A DNA stretch of 64,000 nucleotides. It comes from Bryum argenteum (Eukaryota > Streptophyta > Bryopsida > Bryales > Bryaceae). The notes beneath the pieces were generated by a model that was given only the letters and a program-made list of their open reading frames with translations, searched no databases and was not told where the DNA came from. Made by a program: the position numbers and the translations under genes. Shown piece after piece: positions 1 through 11,580 of the stretch. The stretch spans positions 30,871,864 through 30,935,863 of the forward strand of contig CM073322.1 of NCBI GenBank assembly GCA_037043015.1, read 5' to 3'. Every line of letters starts with the position of its first letter. Position 1 is the stretch's first letter.

Positions 1-641
1 ACAATGGAATTGTTGATTGAGACACTTTGTTTTTTTGTCCCAAACATGCATTACTAACAAAACAAAATTGATTGCTAGATGTTAATAAGATTTCATATCA
101 ATCTATGTCAATTGAAAGTCATGGTGAACAGTTTGGCATTGAAGTGAGCACAATCTTTAAATTCCAGAGTACATGCACATAATATTTTCAGTACAATAGT
201 GGGTGTGGGGTTAGAATGAAATTGAATTCCTCTTGTAATGAATGGATGTATGTATATGAATACATGTGTCTTTTCTGGTGGGTGTAACTTTCTTGTCCTT
301 GAAAGTAATATGATAGCCTTTGTGGACATGTGACATGTTACATGCTTTCACCATGAAATAAGTGATATTGACCCTTGTGTTACTTTTTTCCCTTGGCATG
401 GTTCAAATTAATATTTGTGTACCTTGTTCTCTAGTTATGGCCAAAGGAGATTGATAAAATGTATGACACTTCGTGTTTTTTGTGGATGATCAAAATAATG
501 AAAAGAGGAAAAGTGATATGTGCGACGATAATAGCAATCATCTCTCATGTCGATGAAATTGCTCGACATGTGTTACTCTTACTTGATGTAACTTGATGTG
601 GATGAATTTTGTGGAAGGAGAATCAGAAACATGTCATGTTC
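1..641. other. AT-rich intergenic DNA, no gene seen
   Basis: No reading frame with family resemblance, no RNA gene and no clear repeat boundary is visible here. It is flanking DNA to the left of the MITE that starts at 645. Confidence 0.5.
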
Positions 642-644
642 TTA

Positions 645-1165
645 GGGCCGCTTTACACGAGGGGCCAAGTAATTGATGGGGCCAAGTAATTGATGGGGCC
701 AATTCATGATCAAATCCTCTCTTATGATCGGTCCAATTTTTGAAATTGGCCCGAAGGACTTTACATGGGGAGTCAAGGCCAATTTTCTCAAATTATATTA
801 TAATGGGTGGGGGACAAGTTATGACACGGCCTGCGCTCCAAAAGTTGGGAGATACAAGAATGGAAGGCCAATTCATGGCCTAAAGGCCTTGTCTTCCAAT
901 CAAAAAAAAAAAAAAGTTCTCACTAAAATACTTTAACATAAACAAATTGAAAGCATGGAATGTAGGTTATAATACGAATTGGCCCCATGGCCTTGTTTTT
1001 CCTTCTAGAAATCTGCCCCAAGGGTTTTACACATGGGAAAATTGGCCCCCACTTTATTAATTGTTTAATGTGTTCTCCAAGTGGCCCATAGAGCCAATCG
1101 GGCTCAAAATGTGAGTGAATTGGCTTGGAGATTAGTTGGCCTTGACTCCCCATGTAAAGCGTCCC
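645..1165. mobile_element. 521-bp MITE, PIF/Harbinger (Tourist)-like
   Basis: The left end reads GGGCCGCTTTACACG and the right end ATGTAAAGCGTCCC, which are inverted copies with a few mismatches. Both ends are flanked by TTA (642-644 and 1166-1168), the 3-bp target duplication typical of PIF/Harbinger elements. A second inverted pair lies inside: about 24 bp at 762-785 repeats as its reverse complement at about 1137-1160, next to the right end. TTGGCC and GGGGCCAA occur many times. No protein is encoded. The superfamily call rests on the TTA duplication and GGG terminus only. Confidence 0.7.
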
Positions 1166-1199
1166 TTAGTCAGCTAAAAACAAGGTTAATCTATCAAAA

Positions 1200-1560
1200 G
1201 GTACCACAAGTTTTGGCTTGATGGTTAGGGCTCGTGGCCTCCAATGACGAGGTTTTGGGTAAGCTATTTCTCATGTTGGTGTGGTGCTCACCACTGTAGT
1301 CAACTCAATTATGATGTGGAGGGGGGGTCTTGGACCTTGTTGTATGGGTACCTCAAAGTTTTGTGGGGGATACAACGTTGGGTACTTCTAAGGCACCTAG
1401 TGGCTAGGTAGGAACTAGCATAGTGTTCACTTCGAGAGGAGGTAGTAGTCCGTTCGTTGGTGTTATTACCTTCGAGCATGCATACGAGAAGAGGTCGAAT
1501 GAACACTCTATTGACGCCCCTCTAAAATAGGAGTTCTTTTTCTTCTTCAACCTATCAGAA
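1200..1560. repeat. dispersed repeat, longest of three copies, SINE-like
   Basis: The stretch GAGGTCGAATGAACACTCTA near 1491 and its downstream pyrimidine-rich tail (to about 1555) recur at 17044-17148 and 53148-53233. The segment near 1215-1255 has a weak resemblance to a tRNA (possible A box and a GGTTTTGGGT box-B-like string), so this copy could be a fuller tRNA-derived SINE. I could not find its target-site duplication, so both ends are approximate. Confidence 0.35.
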
Positions 1561-1661
1561 TCTTATGTGAAAATTGAAGTTTGGACACTAAATTGCTAGA
1601 TACTAACCACAAGATAGGATAGGTAATTGGAGACTACCATGGCCATATTTATGCATTTTAA

Positions 1662-2630
1662 CCCCTAAACGCCCGAGCCTATTTTTAGCAAAAAAGCACA
1701 TTTCCATAGAAATTGTCATAGATGAAAATCAAGAGAAGCTATTAAGATCTCAACCATACAAACTTGTAATAGACTTATTGAAGATCATGTGGACCAAAAT
1801 TTGAGTCATGAGGCCTTATAGATCGGGAGATCATAACATATTAATATCAAAAACAAACTGCAAAATTTCATCATTTTCACTTTGAGGTGGAAATGCTACC
1901 AATATACCTATTGCAATGAAAAAGTCACCAACTAGAAAGATGTTCACCTTCATCTTAATAAGTCCCTTACCCAACAAAAATTCATCAAAAAAATTTCTTG
2001 GCTCAAATAAAAGCCATGCAATGATAAAAACTACCGAACATTTTACAAAGGAAAAATAGTCCAAACTAGACCCTTTGCATTCAATTTCATGCCTTATCTT
2101 CAAAACATCTTCGATCTTGTTAAGGTCTCTACCACTTAGACTAGACTCTAATTGGAGGCCATCCCAAAAAATTAAGTTGAAATCCAACGGTGGATGAGGG
2201 AGATATAGCTCCTCAAATATCATCCATTTTCTCACTATTTCTGTTGACAAAACATCATTGCAAATCCAATAGCAAAGTCATTTGGATCAAAAAACTTCTC
2301 ACTACAAAGTTGTTAAGAATCACCTTAAGATCATGACCATGAAAAAAAAAATCATGAAAAACTGTTTTTAATTTCACATAATTGGCTTGCAATGGTAATA
2401 CATGCCCCATGCTTGGAAACCCAAAAACAAGAGCTGTCTTCACTAAAGTGCATTCCATTAATTCATACTTTATTTTATGGGCTTGCAAATCTTACAACAC
2501 AAACTAGACTTGATTTGGAACCTAACCCAAGTGATTTAATCCAAAACGGACCTTAGATGAAGAAGATATGGCTCTTCAAAGTTTCTGATGTACATCCAAA
2601 ATGTCGTTTTTCGACATCGTGGGCGTTTAA
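1662..2630. mobile_element. TTAA-flanked piggyBac-like element, family A copy 1
   Basis: It starts with TTAA (1658-1661) then CCCCTAAACGCCC and ends GGGCGTTTAA at 2621-2630, where it fuses with the next copy. Its right-hand GGGG is missing. The body shares extended similarity with copies at 2631, 23690, 31600, 50290 and 58471, including the inner palindrome TGTCG-AAAAA-CGACA near its right end. The reading frames inside (for example 1831-2250, minus) are repeated in other copies but resemble no protein family, so I treat the element as non-coding. Confidence 0.75.
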
Positions 2631-3603
2631 CCCCTAAACGTCCCTAGTGTCGAAAAACGACATTTTGGATGAAGGGCAGAAACTTTGAAGAGCCATAACT
2701 TCTTCATCCCGACTTCGTTTTTGACGAAATCACTTGGGTTGGGTCCCAAATAAAGTCTAGTTTGTGTGATACAAATTGCAGACCCATAAAATAAAGTATG
2801 AATTAATGGCATGCATTTTAGTGACAGCAGCTTTTGGTTTTGAGATTTCAAACATTGGGCATGTTTCACCATTGCAAGCCAATTATGTGAAATTTAAAAT
2901 ATTTTTTCATGAATTTTTTTTACATAAGTATGATCTTTAGATGTATTCTAACAACTTTCTAGTTACAAGTTTTTTGATCCAAATAAATTTGCCAGTGGAT
3001 TTGCAATGATGTTTCTACAATGAAAAAAGTGAAAAAATGGATGATTTTTGAGGAGCTAGATCTCCTTCATCCACCGTTAGATTTCGACTTTATTCTTTGG
3101 GATAGATTCCAATCATAGTCTATTTTAAGTGGTAGAAACCTTAACCTAATTGAAGATGTATTGAAGATAGGGCATGGATTTGAGTGCAAAGGGTCTAGTT
3201 TTGGACTAATTTTCCTTTGTAAATTTTGAGGCAGTTTTCACCATTGGAAGGCTACTATTTGAGCCAAGATATTTTTTTGATGAATTTTTTTGGTACAAAA
3301 GTGTTTTTGAGATGAAGATGAACAACTTTCTAGTTGGTGATTTTTTTATTGCAAATTTCATGTTGGTAGTATTTTCACTTCAAAGTGGAAATGATGGTAT
3401 TTTGTAGCGTGTTTTGCGCACTAATATGTTATGATCTCGCAATCTATGAGGTCCCATGAGTCAAGTTTTGGCCCACATGATCTACTACAAGTCTATTACA
3501 AGTTTGTACGGTTAAGATCTGAATAGCTTATCTTTATTTTCATCTATATCACTTTTTTTGAAAATGAGTTTTTGGCTAAAAATACCCCAAGGACGTTTAG
3601 GGG
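2631..3603. mobile_element. TTAA-flanked piggyBac-like element, family A copy 2 (973 bp)
   Basis: It starts CCCCTAAACGTCCC and ends GGACGTTTAGGGG, between TTAA at 2627-2630 and TTAA at 3604-3607. It lies in the opposite orientation to copy 1 and abuts it directly. The palindromic TGTCGAAAAACGACA is at about 2648-2662. No transposase is encoded, so it is non-autonomous. Confidence 0.8.
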
Positions 3604-3607
3604 TTAA

Positions 3608-4226
3608 GGGTTAAAGAGGAGTTTGAAGTGCAAGGGATTCTTATTTTGAAACTTAAGTACAGCGGTTCTTGGATAAGATCGACCTCGTTAAGATCAACGT
3701 CTAGTTAAGAACGCTGGTCATGTTCCTTTATTATGCAAAGAGGCATTGTTTCGTTATGGTCAACGCTTGGTTAAGATCAAAAATTTTGTCTGTCCGAAAA
3801 CGTGTATCTAATCCAAGCACCTACTATTGAATCACAAATTGGATCAACAAATCCCAAGATAATTTATTTCAAAGTATTTATGGCCCCTAAAGTACTCGAA
3901 ATGATTTGTATGAGTGTGGCAACGCTACAGAGGTGTACCAGTAAATATTAAAATGCATGTTTCACCATTTCATGATATAGCTATTTGAAATGGATTCTTC
4001 TATTCATACAATAAATTACAAACATACAGAAATAATATATGATAGTATACTTATTGATAGTAATTTTAATATTATATTCACTTACCTCTACCTTAGAGAC
4101 ATCTATACCAACTGCCATGGTCTTACCACATCCAAATAGAAACCAAGTGAAAACACTGAGTACTTATTTGAGAGAGCAACCTATTATTTAAAGTTTTTTT
4201 ATTACTTTTACTTTAGGTTCTATCCC
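3608..4226. other. AT-rich spacer, nothing recognised
   Basis: This stretch lies between family A copy 2 and the left end of the 12-kb transposon. No gene, RNA or repeat boundary is seen. Confidence 0.5.
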
Positions 4227-4229
4227 TTA

Positions 4230-4530
4230 GGGCATTCCCAACAGACTCGTTAAATGTAGTGAGCCACAAAAGGGTTTCTAAGTATAGCACCCCTTTGATT
4301 TCACACCCTTTCCCAAAGAATTCGCTAAATGATCTTGCAATATTTTGGTTTTCCCTACACCACAACAAAAAAAAAAAAAAATAGAGTACTTGAAATATAA
4401 AACTCCAAGCATTTTGAGGTTTTCTAGTAGGTGGCATGAGATTTCCTAGAAGTCAAGTCAACTTGAAGTAAACAACAACGCGCAATTAAGCAATTATGCA
4501 CCCGGCTATTTAAAAGTGCACTTGGGTACT
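4230..4530 (+). repeat. left terminal inverted repeat of the 12-kb transposon
   Basis: Conserved blocks against the right end are 4230-4242, 4251-4265, 4482-4501 and a GTGCAC-containing stretch at 4516-4526. Between blocks the two ends have diverged, and the left arm is about 100 bp longer, partly through an A-tract near 4368-4381. Confidence 0.75.
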
Positions 4531-5065
4531 ACGATGACCATTTCTTGCAAAAATGGAATTTTTTATTTTTAAACTTGATTTTTTCTGGAAAAAAAGGTGT
4601 TTTGCAAAGAATGTTGCGTATTGTCAGAAGTGGTAATATAAAAATACTTCTAATGGCATTGTGAACATATTTTTGGTATAAATCCATGTGAATAATACAA
4701 ATATTTTTGTCCAGGGATATTTGAAATGCTTAGTATATGCTACAAATTGTGTAGATTATAGTTAATATATTTTTGGTGAGCAAAATGACGCGAGCACCAA
4801 ACTGTTAATAAAAGTAGGCACCAAATTGTTCCAATGGACATTTAATAAAAATATACTTCATATTGTACTTTGTATATATGTGTTAGAAAAGTATTTAAAT
4901 ACACAGATTCTAAATGTATACCAAGTTATGTATATAACTGATAATACAACTAAATTCAACCCATATGTTCATCGCAACAACACGTCTGAAAATAATCCTT
5001 GCGATCTTGTACTATCTAGTACGTATATACACTTAGAAACACCATGTGTACACAAAACACATGGA

Positions 5066-8000
5066 CTACATACTAATATCTAATGCGGCTTGCAAGCGGT
5101 CATCGTCGATAGCTTGGGTTTGCATTGCGATATATTCTAATATGTGGGCCTTCGCAGATTGGATAATGCAAATGTTGCTTGGAACCTGCACTCCAAAGAC
5201 ATTGCGGTTTCTCCCCCGACTATGACCAGACATGATTCTTTCTGGTTCGTCCGCCCATGAAAAAATACATGCCTCTTTCTCTATCCAATCGTGATTCTCC
5301 CCAGATGGCTCCCACAATGAATCCAAACAGTTTGCATACCGTTGTAAAGAGGAACTCGGTCCGTCACCAACTCCCCCTCGAATGATTGGCCAATACCAAC
5401 AAACTTTCATCTTGATTTTATTCCGGCCTTTTCCGTCTTCAATCACCTTCCCTAAATAAAATGGAACACCCTCGTGTACTTCTGCACGATCAACACTGAG
5501 GGCTACAAATTGTCCAGAACGGATATCGGATTGAGGATCAAATTGGGGAAAAGGATCGTCAGTACCTTCTGATACCGCTCTTTCTTCGGTTCCATCAAAG
5601 ATGTGACTGCGAGCCGTTCTTTGTGCCCTATGCACTGCTTGGTTAGGTGGCCTCTCTCTTCGATGACCAAAGTATCCTCTAACCTCAGAATTTGGAAGCA
5701 TCGCCACTATTTGGTCCACAATAGTAATCTCGTGGTTTGATTCATTTCGATCGTCAATAACATCTATTGATGCATCTACAATAGGTGATGTCTCTAATAC
5801 CTCTGAAGGCCAAAGCTGTGAAGAACTATGCTCGTTGCTACGATCTTTGCTTGGGAATTCGGCTAGGTATAGTTTCAAATGTTCTGCCTCTTTTAGCTTC
5901 ACCATTTTTTCCGGATGTTGGAATCTTTGAATGCACCTTTTTTTGTATGCAATAAAGTCATCCAATGCCTTCAACTCCCTTTCATCACCGCAAACACCTT
6001 TGCAAACGATGGTCGTTCTTCTTTATTTGGTAGCGATTGCAACGTCTTTGTCCCCGACTCGGTCCCCATTTATCCTTGCTATAATGTTTGTGTTGTCTTT
6101 CGGCCTTACCGACCCCCTCTCGATTGTCCATATAGAATCGCATGTGGTGCGGAAAGGTTATCCAACCAAAGAGTCCCCACCCGTCGAGAAGTGAGGGGTT
6201 ATGAAGGACTTCCAGTCCCACACATTTTCTAAGAGTCTGGCGCTAACAAACGCCTCTGTTATGGATGTACCTTGTTCTATTAGACTAAGCATTTCCTTCA
6301 ATGAGTCGATGTCCGACCTCTTCAATACATTAGATATACAACTAAAGCGTTGGTCGATATCTTCGTGTGTATGGCCCACTATAAGGAAAGAGAGCTCCAC
6401 CTCTTGAAAAAAACCCAATCCCACCAATGAAACACATAGAGCAAACATGTAAATGTTTTTATTCTCTCGTGTGCAGTTATACGCTTGGATACGTAATGTT
6501 GGAGGCAAAAAGCGTTTTCTCCTCTTCACATCTCCTATCACGTGCAACAATGTGCTCACCACCTGGTTGCTATCATGTTTGTGGTGCGCGCCGAACCACA
6601 CATCGCAGTATAAACCAATCCCATGTTTGAGGGCTCCACACAAATGGGTCTTCACAAACCGATCTCGATGTTCTTCACGGCGGTTTGACGATTCTCGGTA
6701 CTACCATGGTAGTGTTTTGATCCACGCCATCAACAATGATGCACATGTACAACTCCGGTGATATAGCACGACCTCTTAAATATCCAATAATCTCTCCGCT
6801 CCTCCATCCGAATACGCAGATGCATCATAAACAACTCTTTTATTTTGATCCGAGCATCTGCATTCGTGGTTCCCTCCACGGCACATTTATATTCCCAAAG
6901 AAATGATAACACTTTGAAAACCTCGAGAATGGAGGTACGCGGGCGTGAGGATACCTGATGCGCCACATCCTCCCTGAACGAGCTAATTGAAATGGTTTCT
7001 CCGTTACAAACTCTCTTCACCTCCTCGTTCACGTAATTGAATATATCGACTTCCGAGTATTCATGGGCGGGGAGAATAAGAGGCACCACTTCGTTGTCAT
7101 CCTTACGAAGAATTGAACGATGAGGTTGAGGACAACCGAGCCTTCGTCCACAAATGATTTAAATGAGGCCTCTCGCCGACATTCTATTCTAGTCTTCTCC
7201 CGAGCGGGTTTGAAAGGTCATTCGCGTGAATCGCCGCCACTCTTCCATATATTAAACACTCCTTCTTCATTGTTTTTAAACCGTCTTTGTGAATATCCAA
7301 TGCCCGGAAGCATACAAGCATTACAAACTTGTTTGCCATCTAACTTTGTGACAAATTTATCTCGTTGGAAACGTTCCGTCCGTGTATAAAAAGAAAGCAG
7401 CATTTGTCTCATCCAAGTACTTCGAATTGCATAAGTAGAAGCCCACGCATTATAACGCATGTCCAATAGATACCGTTCTTGAATGTCTCTCAAACAATTT
7501 TGTTTGCATCCTCCTCGCCCTATTGCCCTTTGCACGCTTGGAAGAGATACCTTCGTAGATATACCTTCTCTAGAAGATGTCTCCCTGGAATCTCTGCTTC
7601 TTCTATTTTGCATAGAATATGGACGTCGGGCCGCTCTGACATGAATAAGCCCATCTACATGGGGCAAATCTCGGATGTTGGAAAGAGTACTTTGAGAAAA
7701 TGGAGAGTTCTCATCTACGGGGTTTGAAGCTATCTTCTTTGCAGACCTATCAGTGGATCCAGGTGTGTTGAAGTTGTCATGGAAATCAAATTCTTGTGTC
7801 AACCTCCGTACAGGTGGTGTTTGAGACCCATTCAATACGTCCTCGCCATTTTGAATGGTGGGTTCCATGGCTATCGCACGTAGATAAGACTTGTGCCAAC
7901 GGATGATCAATCCAACACACATTCCAAGACGTTCTCCCACAATCTCTCCAGTCCAATGCAATGCATCGTCTACCCTAGTGATGCGTACTGCCACCTCGGA

Positions 8001-8267
8001 CGGGAATAACTTCGATCCATGCAATTGCGCGCCAGTTTCAAATGTATACTCCCTAGTTGCCAAGCCGACAACTTCTCTTCTTTCTGATAACAATTCAAAT
8101 GTCCTTTCCAATTGAGATGAAATGACCTGAGTAATACCATCTCCAGTCCGCCTTGCACGAGCTGCTCGTATTAATCGCGCTCCCACTGAACCGTTCGGAT
8201 TAATGACATCGCTTCTGTATTGGGTGTTTTGATGTACTAAAGGGATTTGGAAATTGGAGCTGTCCAT
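5066..8267 (-). pseudogene. DUF7869-domain transposase-like protein, decayed
   Basis: The translation runs through the family order I know for DUF7869 proteins. There is an N-terminal ~350-residue part (8267-7218) with a Cys-containing module (GGCKQNC ... KQVCNACMLPGIGYSQRR). Next come a central helical part (7089-6770), an acidic motif VDGVDQ (6734-6717), the block KTHLCGALKHG, then CTRENKN and VGHTHEDIDQRFS (6655-6158). A C-terminal region (5974-5066) carries VCWYWP and ends near IFSW. The RNase-H-like acidic spacing makes a DDE-type transposase likely, which is my inference. Breaks: an in-frame TGA at 7218-7220, and frame changes near 7110, 6770, 6690 and 6170. The Asp expected before NCTRENKN is Tyr (codon 6479-6481). 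Some gaps could be introns, but the stop and the Asp loss argue for a dead gene. Confidence 0.75.
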
Positions 8268-8289
8268 TGTCGTTGTTGAACTAATAGGA

Positions 8290-9630
8290 ACCTATACATT
8301 GCAAACATGTGAAAATATGTGTGTAAGCAATAGAAAATATCATTCATTCAAACGAACATATGTTCAAGGACATAAATTTTTGCTTCCAAACATGATTGTT
8401 AATGTTGGTTACTAAGTTCGTAATGATATTATATATAATTGTTAAGATTGTTTAAAGTTGTTAAATTACTTAGGATTATCTTGTGTACTTTATTTATATA
8501 TAAATTAACGGTTTATCTACCTCTACAGACATGTGTTGGATAAAATAATACGATGCTAAGTTTTGATTACGTGGAAATAACAATAATCATGTTTGATACC
8601 TTGTCCAGACTATGTTACACCTTAGGAATTGGATTGTTTGCGTTTCATAATACATTGCTAAAAATCGTTGATTGAAATAAAAATAGACAATGACAACATG
8701 AAATGGCGTCAAATTACTTTGTACCTATGGCAATTTCCATTATAAATCCTACATCATGCTTTGAGCGTGCATAAAATCACAAAGATGGTGGTATTGTTTA
8801 GGATAAAGGAATAATTATTGCAATGACAATGATTATAGAAAGTTACAACTTACTTAGTTACTTATAGGTTCAATTAAATTTGCAAGAAAAAATAATATTT
8901 GCAATATTCATTGTATGATCTATTTTCATAGCGATGGATAGAATTATCATGTGTTCTTGTATGAATGCAATATATTATTGTTTGGAAAATATGGTAATTT
9001 TAAACTTTAACTTTAACTTCTACTACATTATAAAAATGAAAGTTGAATAAAACTTGCAACCAATGATTCAATTGCACTCAAGTAGGAACAAAGTTTTATA
9101 GAAGAACAAAAAATATTAAATCAAATTGTAACTAAATTATTCCCACCTCAATGAGTTAGCTTTATAGGGCTTAGAACCAAGTGGTGTTCACACCACATGT
9201 CCATTCTTAGACATGCTCTTCAATAGATGTAAAATATATAGACCTGGAAACATACAACAAATAAACCGGAATTTAGCAATGCAAACACTCGTGCGTTAGA
9301 GATTATTCAACTAGTAACTTACATTTTGAGTCATCTTGGAATTTGAAAGAATAAATAAATAAATAAATTTCATTTTCAGTGAATTTTAAGAATTAAAAAA
9401 ATGATTCTCAACACACAACAAAATTTCAAGAATTTAGTGAAACAATAACTTGTAGATTACATTAGCCTTCTACTAAAATCATTCAATTGTTTTCATAATT
9501 ATAGAAAGTTTTTTAAAAAACTTAACATACAACAAAATTGCTATAATACAACAATAAAAATACCTTCGATTAGACATCCATCAACTAAAAATGACATAAT
9601 TTTTTATTTTATTTTTTTAAAAAAAAAATA
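8290..9630. other. AT-rich centre of the 12-kb transposon, no gene
   Basis: Very AT-rich DNA lies immediately upstream of the DUF7869 start and probably includes its promoter. No frame, hairpin or sub-repeat of note was found. Confidence 0.5.
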
Positions 9631-9634
9631 TAAC

Positions 9635-9688
9635 AAAAGAGGAGGTGGTAGAGGTGTCCGGGCGAACACCTCTACCACCTCCTCTTTT
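9635..9688. repeat. perfect 23-bp-arm hairpin
   Basis: Arms 9635-9657 and 9666-9688 are exact reverse complements around the 8-base loop CCGGGCGA. It marks the left edge of a compositionally distinct (CT-rich, GC-richer) island inside the AT-rich transposon centre. Confidence 0.85.
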
Positions 9689-9730
9689 GATTTTCATCTG
9701 ACCTCCCCGCTTCGATCTTCTGGCACACTT

Positions 9731-9915
9731 GCCGTTTCTTCCTCCTCCGCTCTTGCTCGTGTTTTTGAAGGTCGTTGTTGCCGTTTCTTCCTCCTCCGCT
9801 CTTGCTCGTGTTTTTGAAGGTCTTTGTTGCCGTTTCTTCCTCCTCCGCTCTTGCTCGTGTGTTTTTACGCAGTTGCTATTGCCTTTTCTTCCTCCTCCGC
9901 TCTTGCTCGTGTTTC
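9731..9915 (+). repeat. tandem repeat, ~49-bp unit, four copies
   Basis: Units starting near 9731, 9780, 9829 and 9881 share TTCTTCCTCCTCCGCTCTTG. Reading frames across this array on both strands are low-complexity (Leu/Phe-rich or Arg/Ser-rich) and I do not consider them genes. Confidence 0.8.
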
Positions 9916-10408
9916 TCAAGAACGCTGCTAGGACGATCTGTAGAGCACTAGGAGAGTTTCGTGACTTGTTGCAACCAAAAATCTTTTTGCCGATTCTCCT
10001 TATCGCTTGCTCTCTGCTGCATCAATCGCCGCTTGCTTTAGTACAATCGAATCGGCCTTTGCTATTGTACCGAGATCGCCGCTTCTTGTTGCTATCGAAT
10101 CGATGCTTGCTACTTGCGATCTTGTTGCTATTCCTCATTGCTATCACCGGGTATTGTTGCTCTCTTGTTGCGGCGTGCATTTTGGGTTCTTGTTCGCTCT
10201 TGTGCAGTGACGCTACTATTCAAGTCATCCCACTTTGTACTCGATATGTTAAAATCTTCGTCTTCCTCCCTTCATCCTCTTTGTGGTCTTTGTTGCAGCC
10301 ATGCAGCCGCCACCAAAGCCACCAAAATCCTAATCTTAAAACCTTAAACCCTAAAAAATTTTAAGAATCATTAAAAAATAGAAATAATAAAAAAATTATG
10401 AGAGATTG

Positions 10409-10436
10409 CAAGGGGTGTGCGCGCGCACACCCCTTG
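10409..10436. repeat. perfect 28-bp palindrome
   Basis: The string CAAGGGGTGTGCGC is followed at once by its exact reverse complement. Its GGTGT...ACACC core resembles that of the hairpin at 9635-9688, and the two bracket the CT-rich island. Confidence 0.85.
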
Positions 10437-10439
10437 AAA

Positions 10440-11570
10440 CAATCAACCAAGTGAACTCCAATAAACATCCCATTTACTATATTAAAGCCATTTCAAACGT
10501 CTGATACCCGCCCATGAGGGATACCCGCCCATATTGATACCCGTCATACATTATAATTACTTGCTTAAGAACAAGAAAAATGAAAACATTTAGCAACACA
10601 TGATAGTAAAAATATTAATGTAGATATTGCAGAACTAACATCTTTCACATACAGTCGTTTGAGACTAAAGAATATTACCTTCTTTTACGATTCCAAATTT
10701 CTAAAATTGTCTTCACTGTAAAAAGAGCATTTAACCCCAGTCAAACATGTTCGCACATTTTGGTCAAGGGAGAGAAAAAAAACACTATTTCCTACATAAA
10801 ACCTATAGATCTTCATTTTATTTTTTTTATTTTTTTTCTAGCGAAAAATTTATGTGATAAATAAATTCTTATCAATCATTTTGGATTTTCATTCTAAAGC
10901 ATGTTGAGTTCACAAAAGAATAAAATGTGGCATAAAAGTTTGTCAAATAATTTCAATCTCGATCCTTTGCATATTTGTTTTGAATATGCTACACACCTTT
11001 TCCATGTCTAGAAATTGGTTTTAAGGTAACCAGCATGATCATGCCAATCATGATTTTAAAGAAGTTAGACCTTGTATAGTGAATTTTTTTTAAGCCAAGT
11101 GAAATTAAAGTGTGCTAGACCACTCAATACAATTAAGCAAATGAATTATTCTTATGATTTCAAATGCTATAATATTTTAATCCTTCCGATGCATAGTAGC
11201 CTAAAAAATTTGGTGGCTTTATATCAATGTTTATTTTAAGATTCTAGGATTAGAAGTCTTAAATTTCACTCTAAAACTAGATTTTAAAGCCACTTTTTGA
11301 TAGTGACAAATTTGAAGTGTTTCTTGAAGAATAATGGCCTAGGCTTTTCGGGGCTAAAGAGTCGTCAACCATAAAACATCTTCCACATGAAGTCATATTA
11401 GAATCAAAACAAACAAAATGGCCTATGTTAGTCTATATTCACATGAACCATGTGGTCGGATGGTGAATTTTGGTATAAGTTATCAATATTTTATTGAATA
11501 GAAATCAAAACAATTGTCAAATAGACTCTAAATTACACCATATTAACCATTATGATATTGTGTTCCAATG
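10440..11570. other. AT-rich centre of the 12-kb transposon, no gene
   Basis: AT-rich DNA upstream of the rightward gene block, probably including its promoter. A short tandem (GATACCCGCCCAT, twice) occurs near 10502-10530. Nothing else is recognised. Confidence 0.45.
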
Positions 11571-11580
11571 ATGATCGAGG

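Noticed and set aside
1831-2250. 139-codon frame (minus), recurring partly at 58999-59271 (plus)
   Set aside because: Recurs because family A elements are repeated; broken in other copies and without protein motifs.
9729-10364. 211-codon open frame (plus) and an overlapping Arg/Ser-rich frame (minus, 9617-9919)
   Set aside because: Created by the 49-bp tandem array and CT-rich low complexity; no family resemblance and no plausible gene structure.
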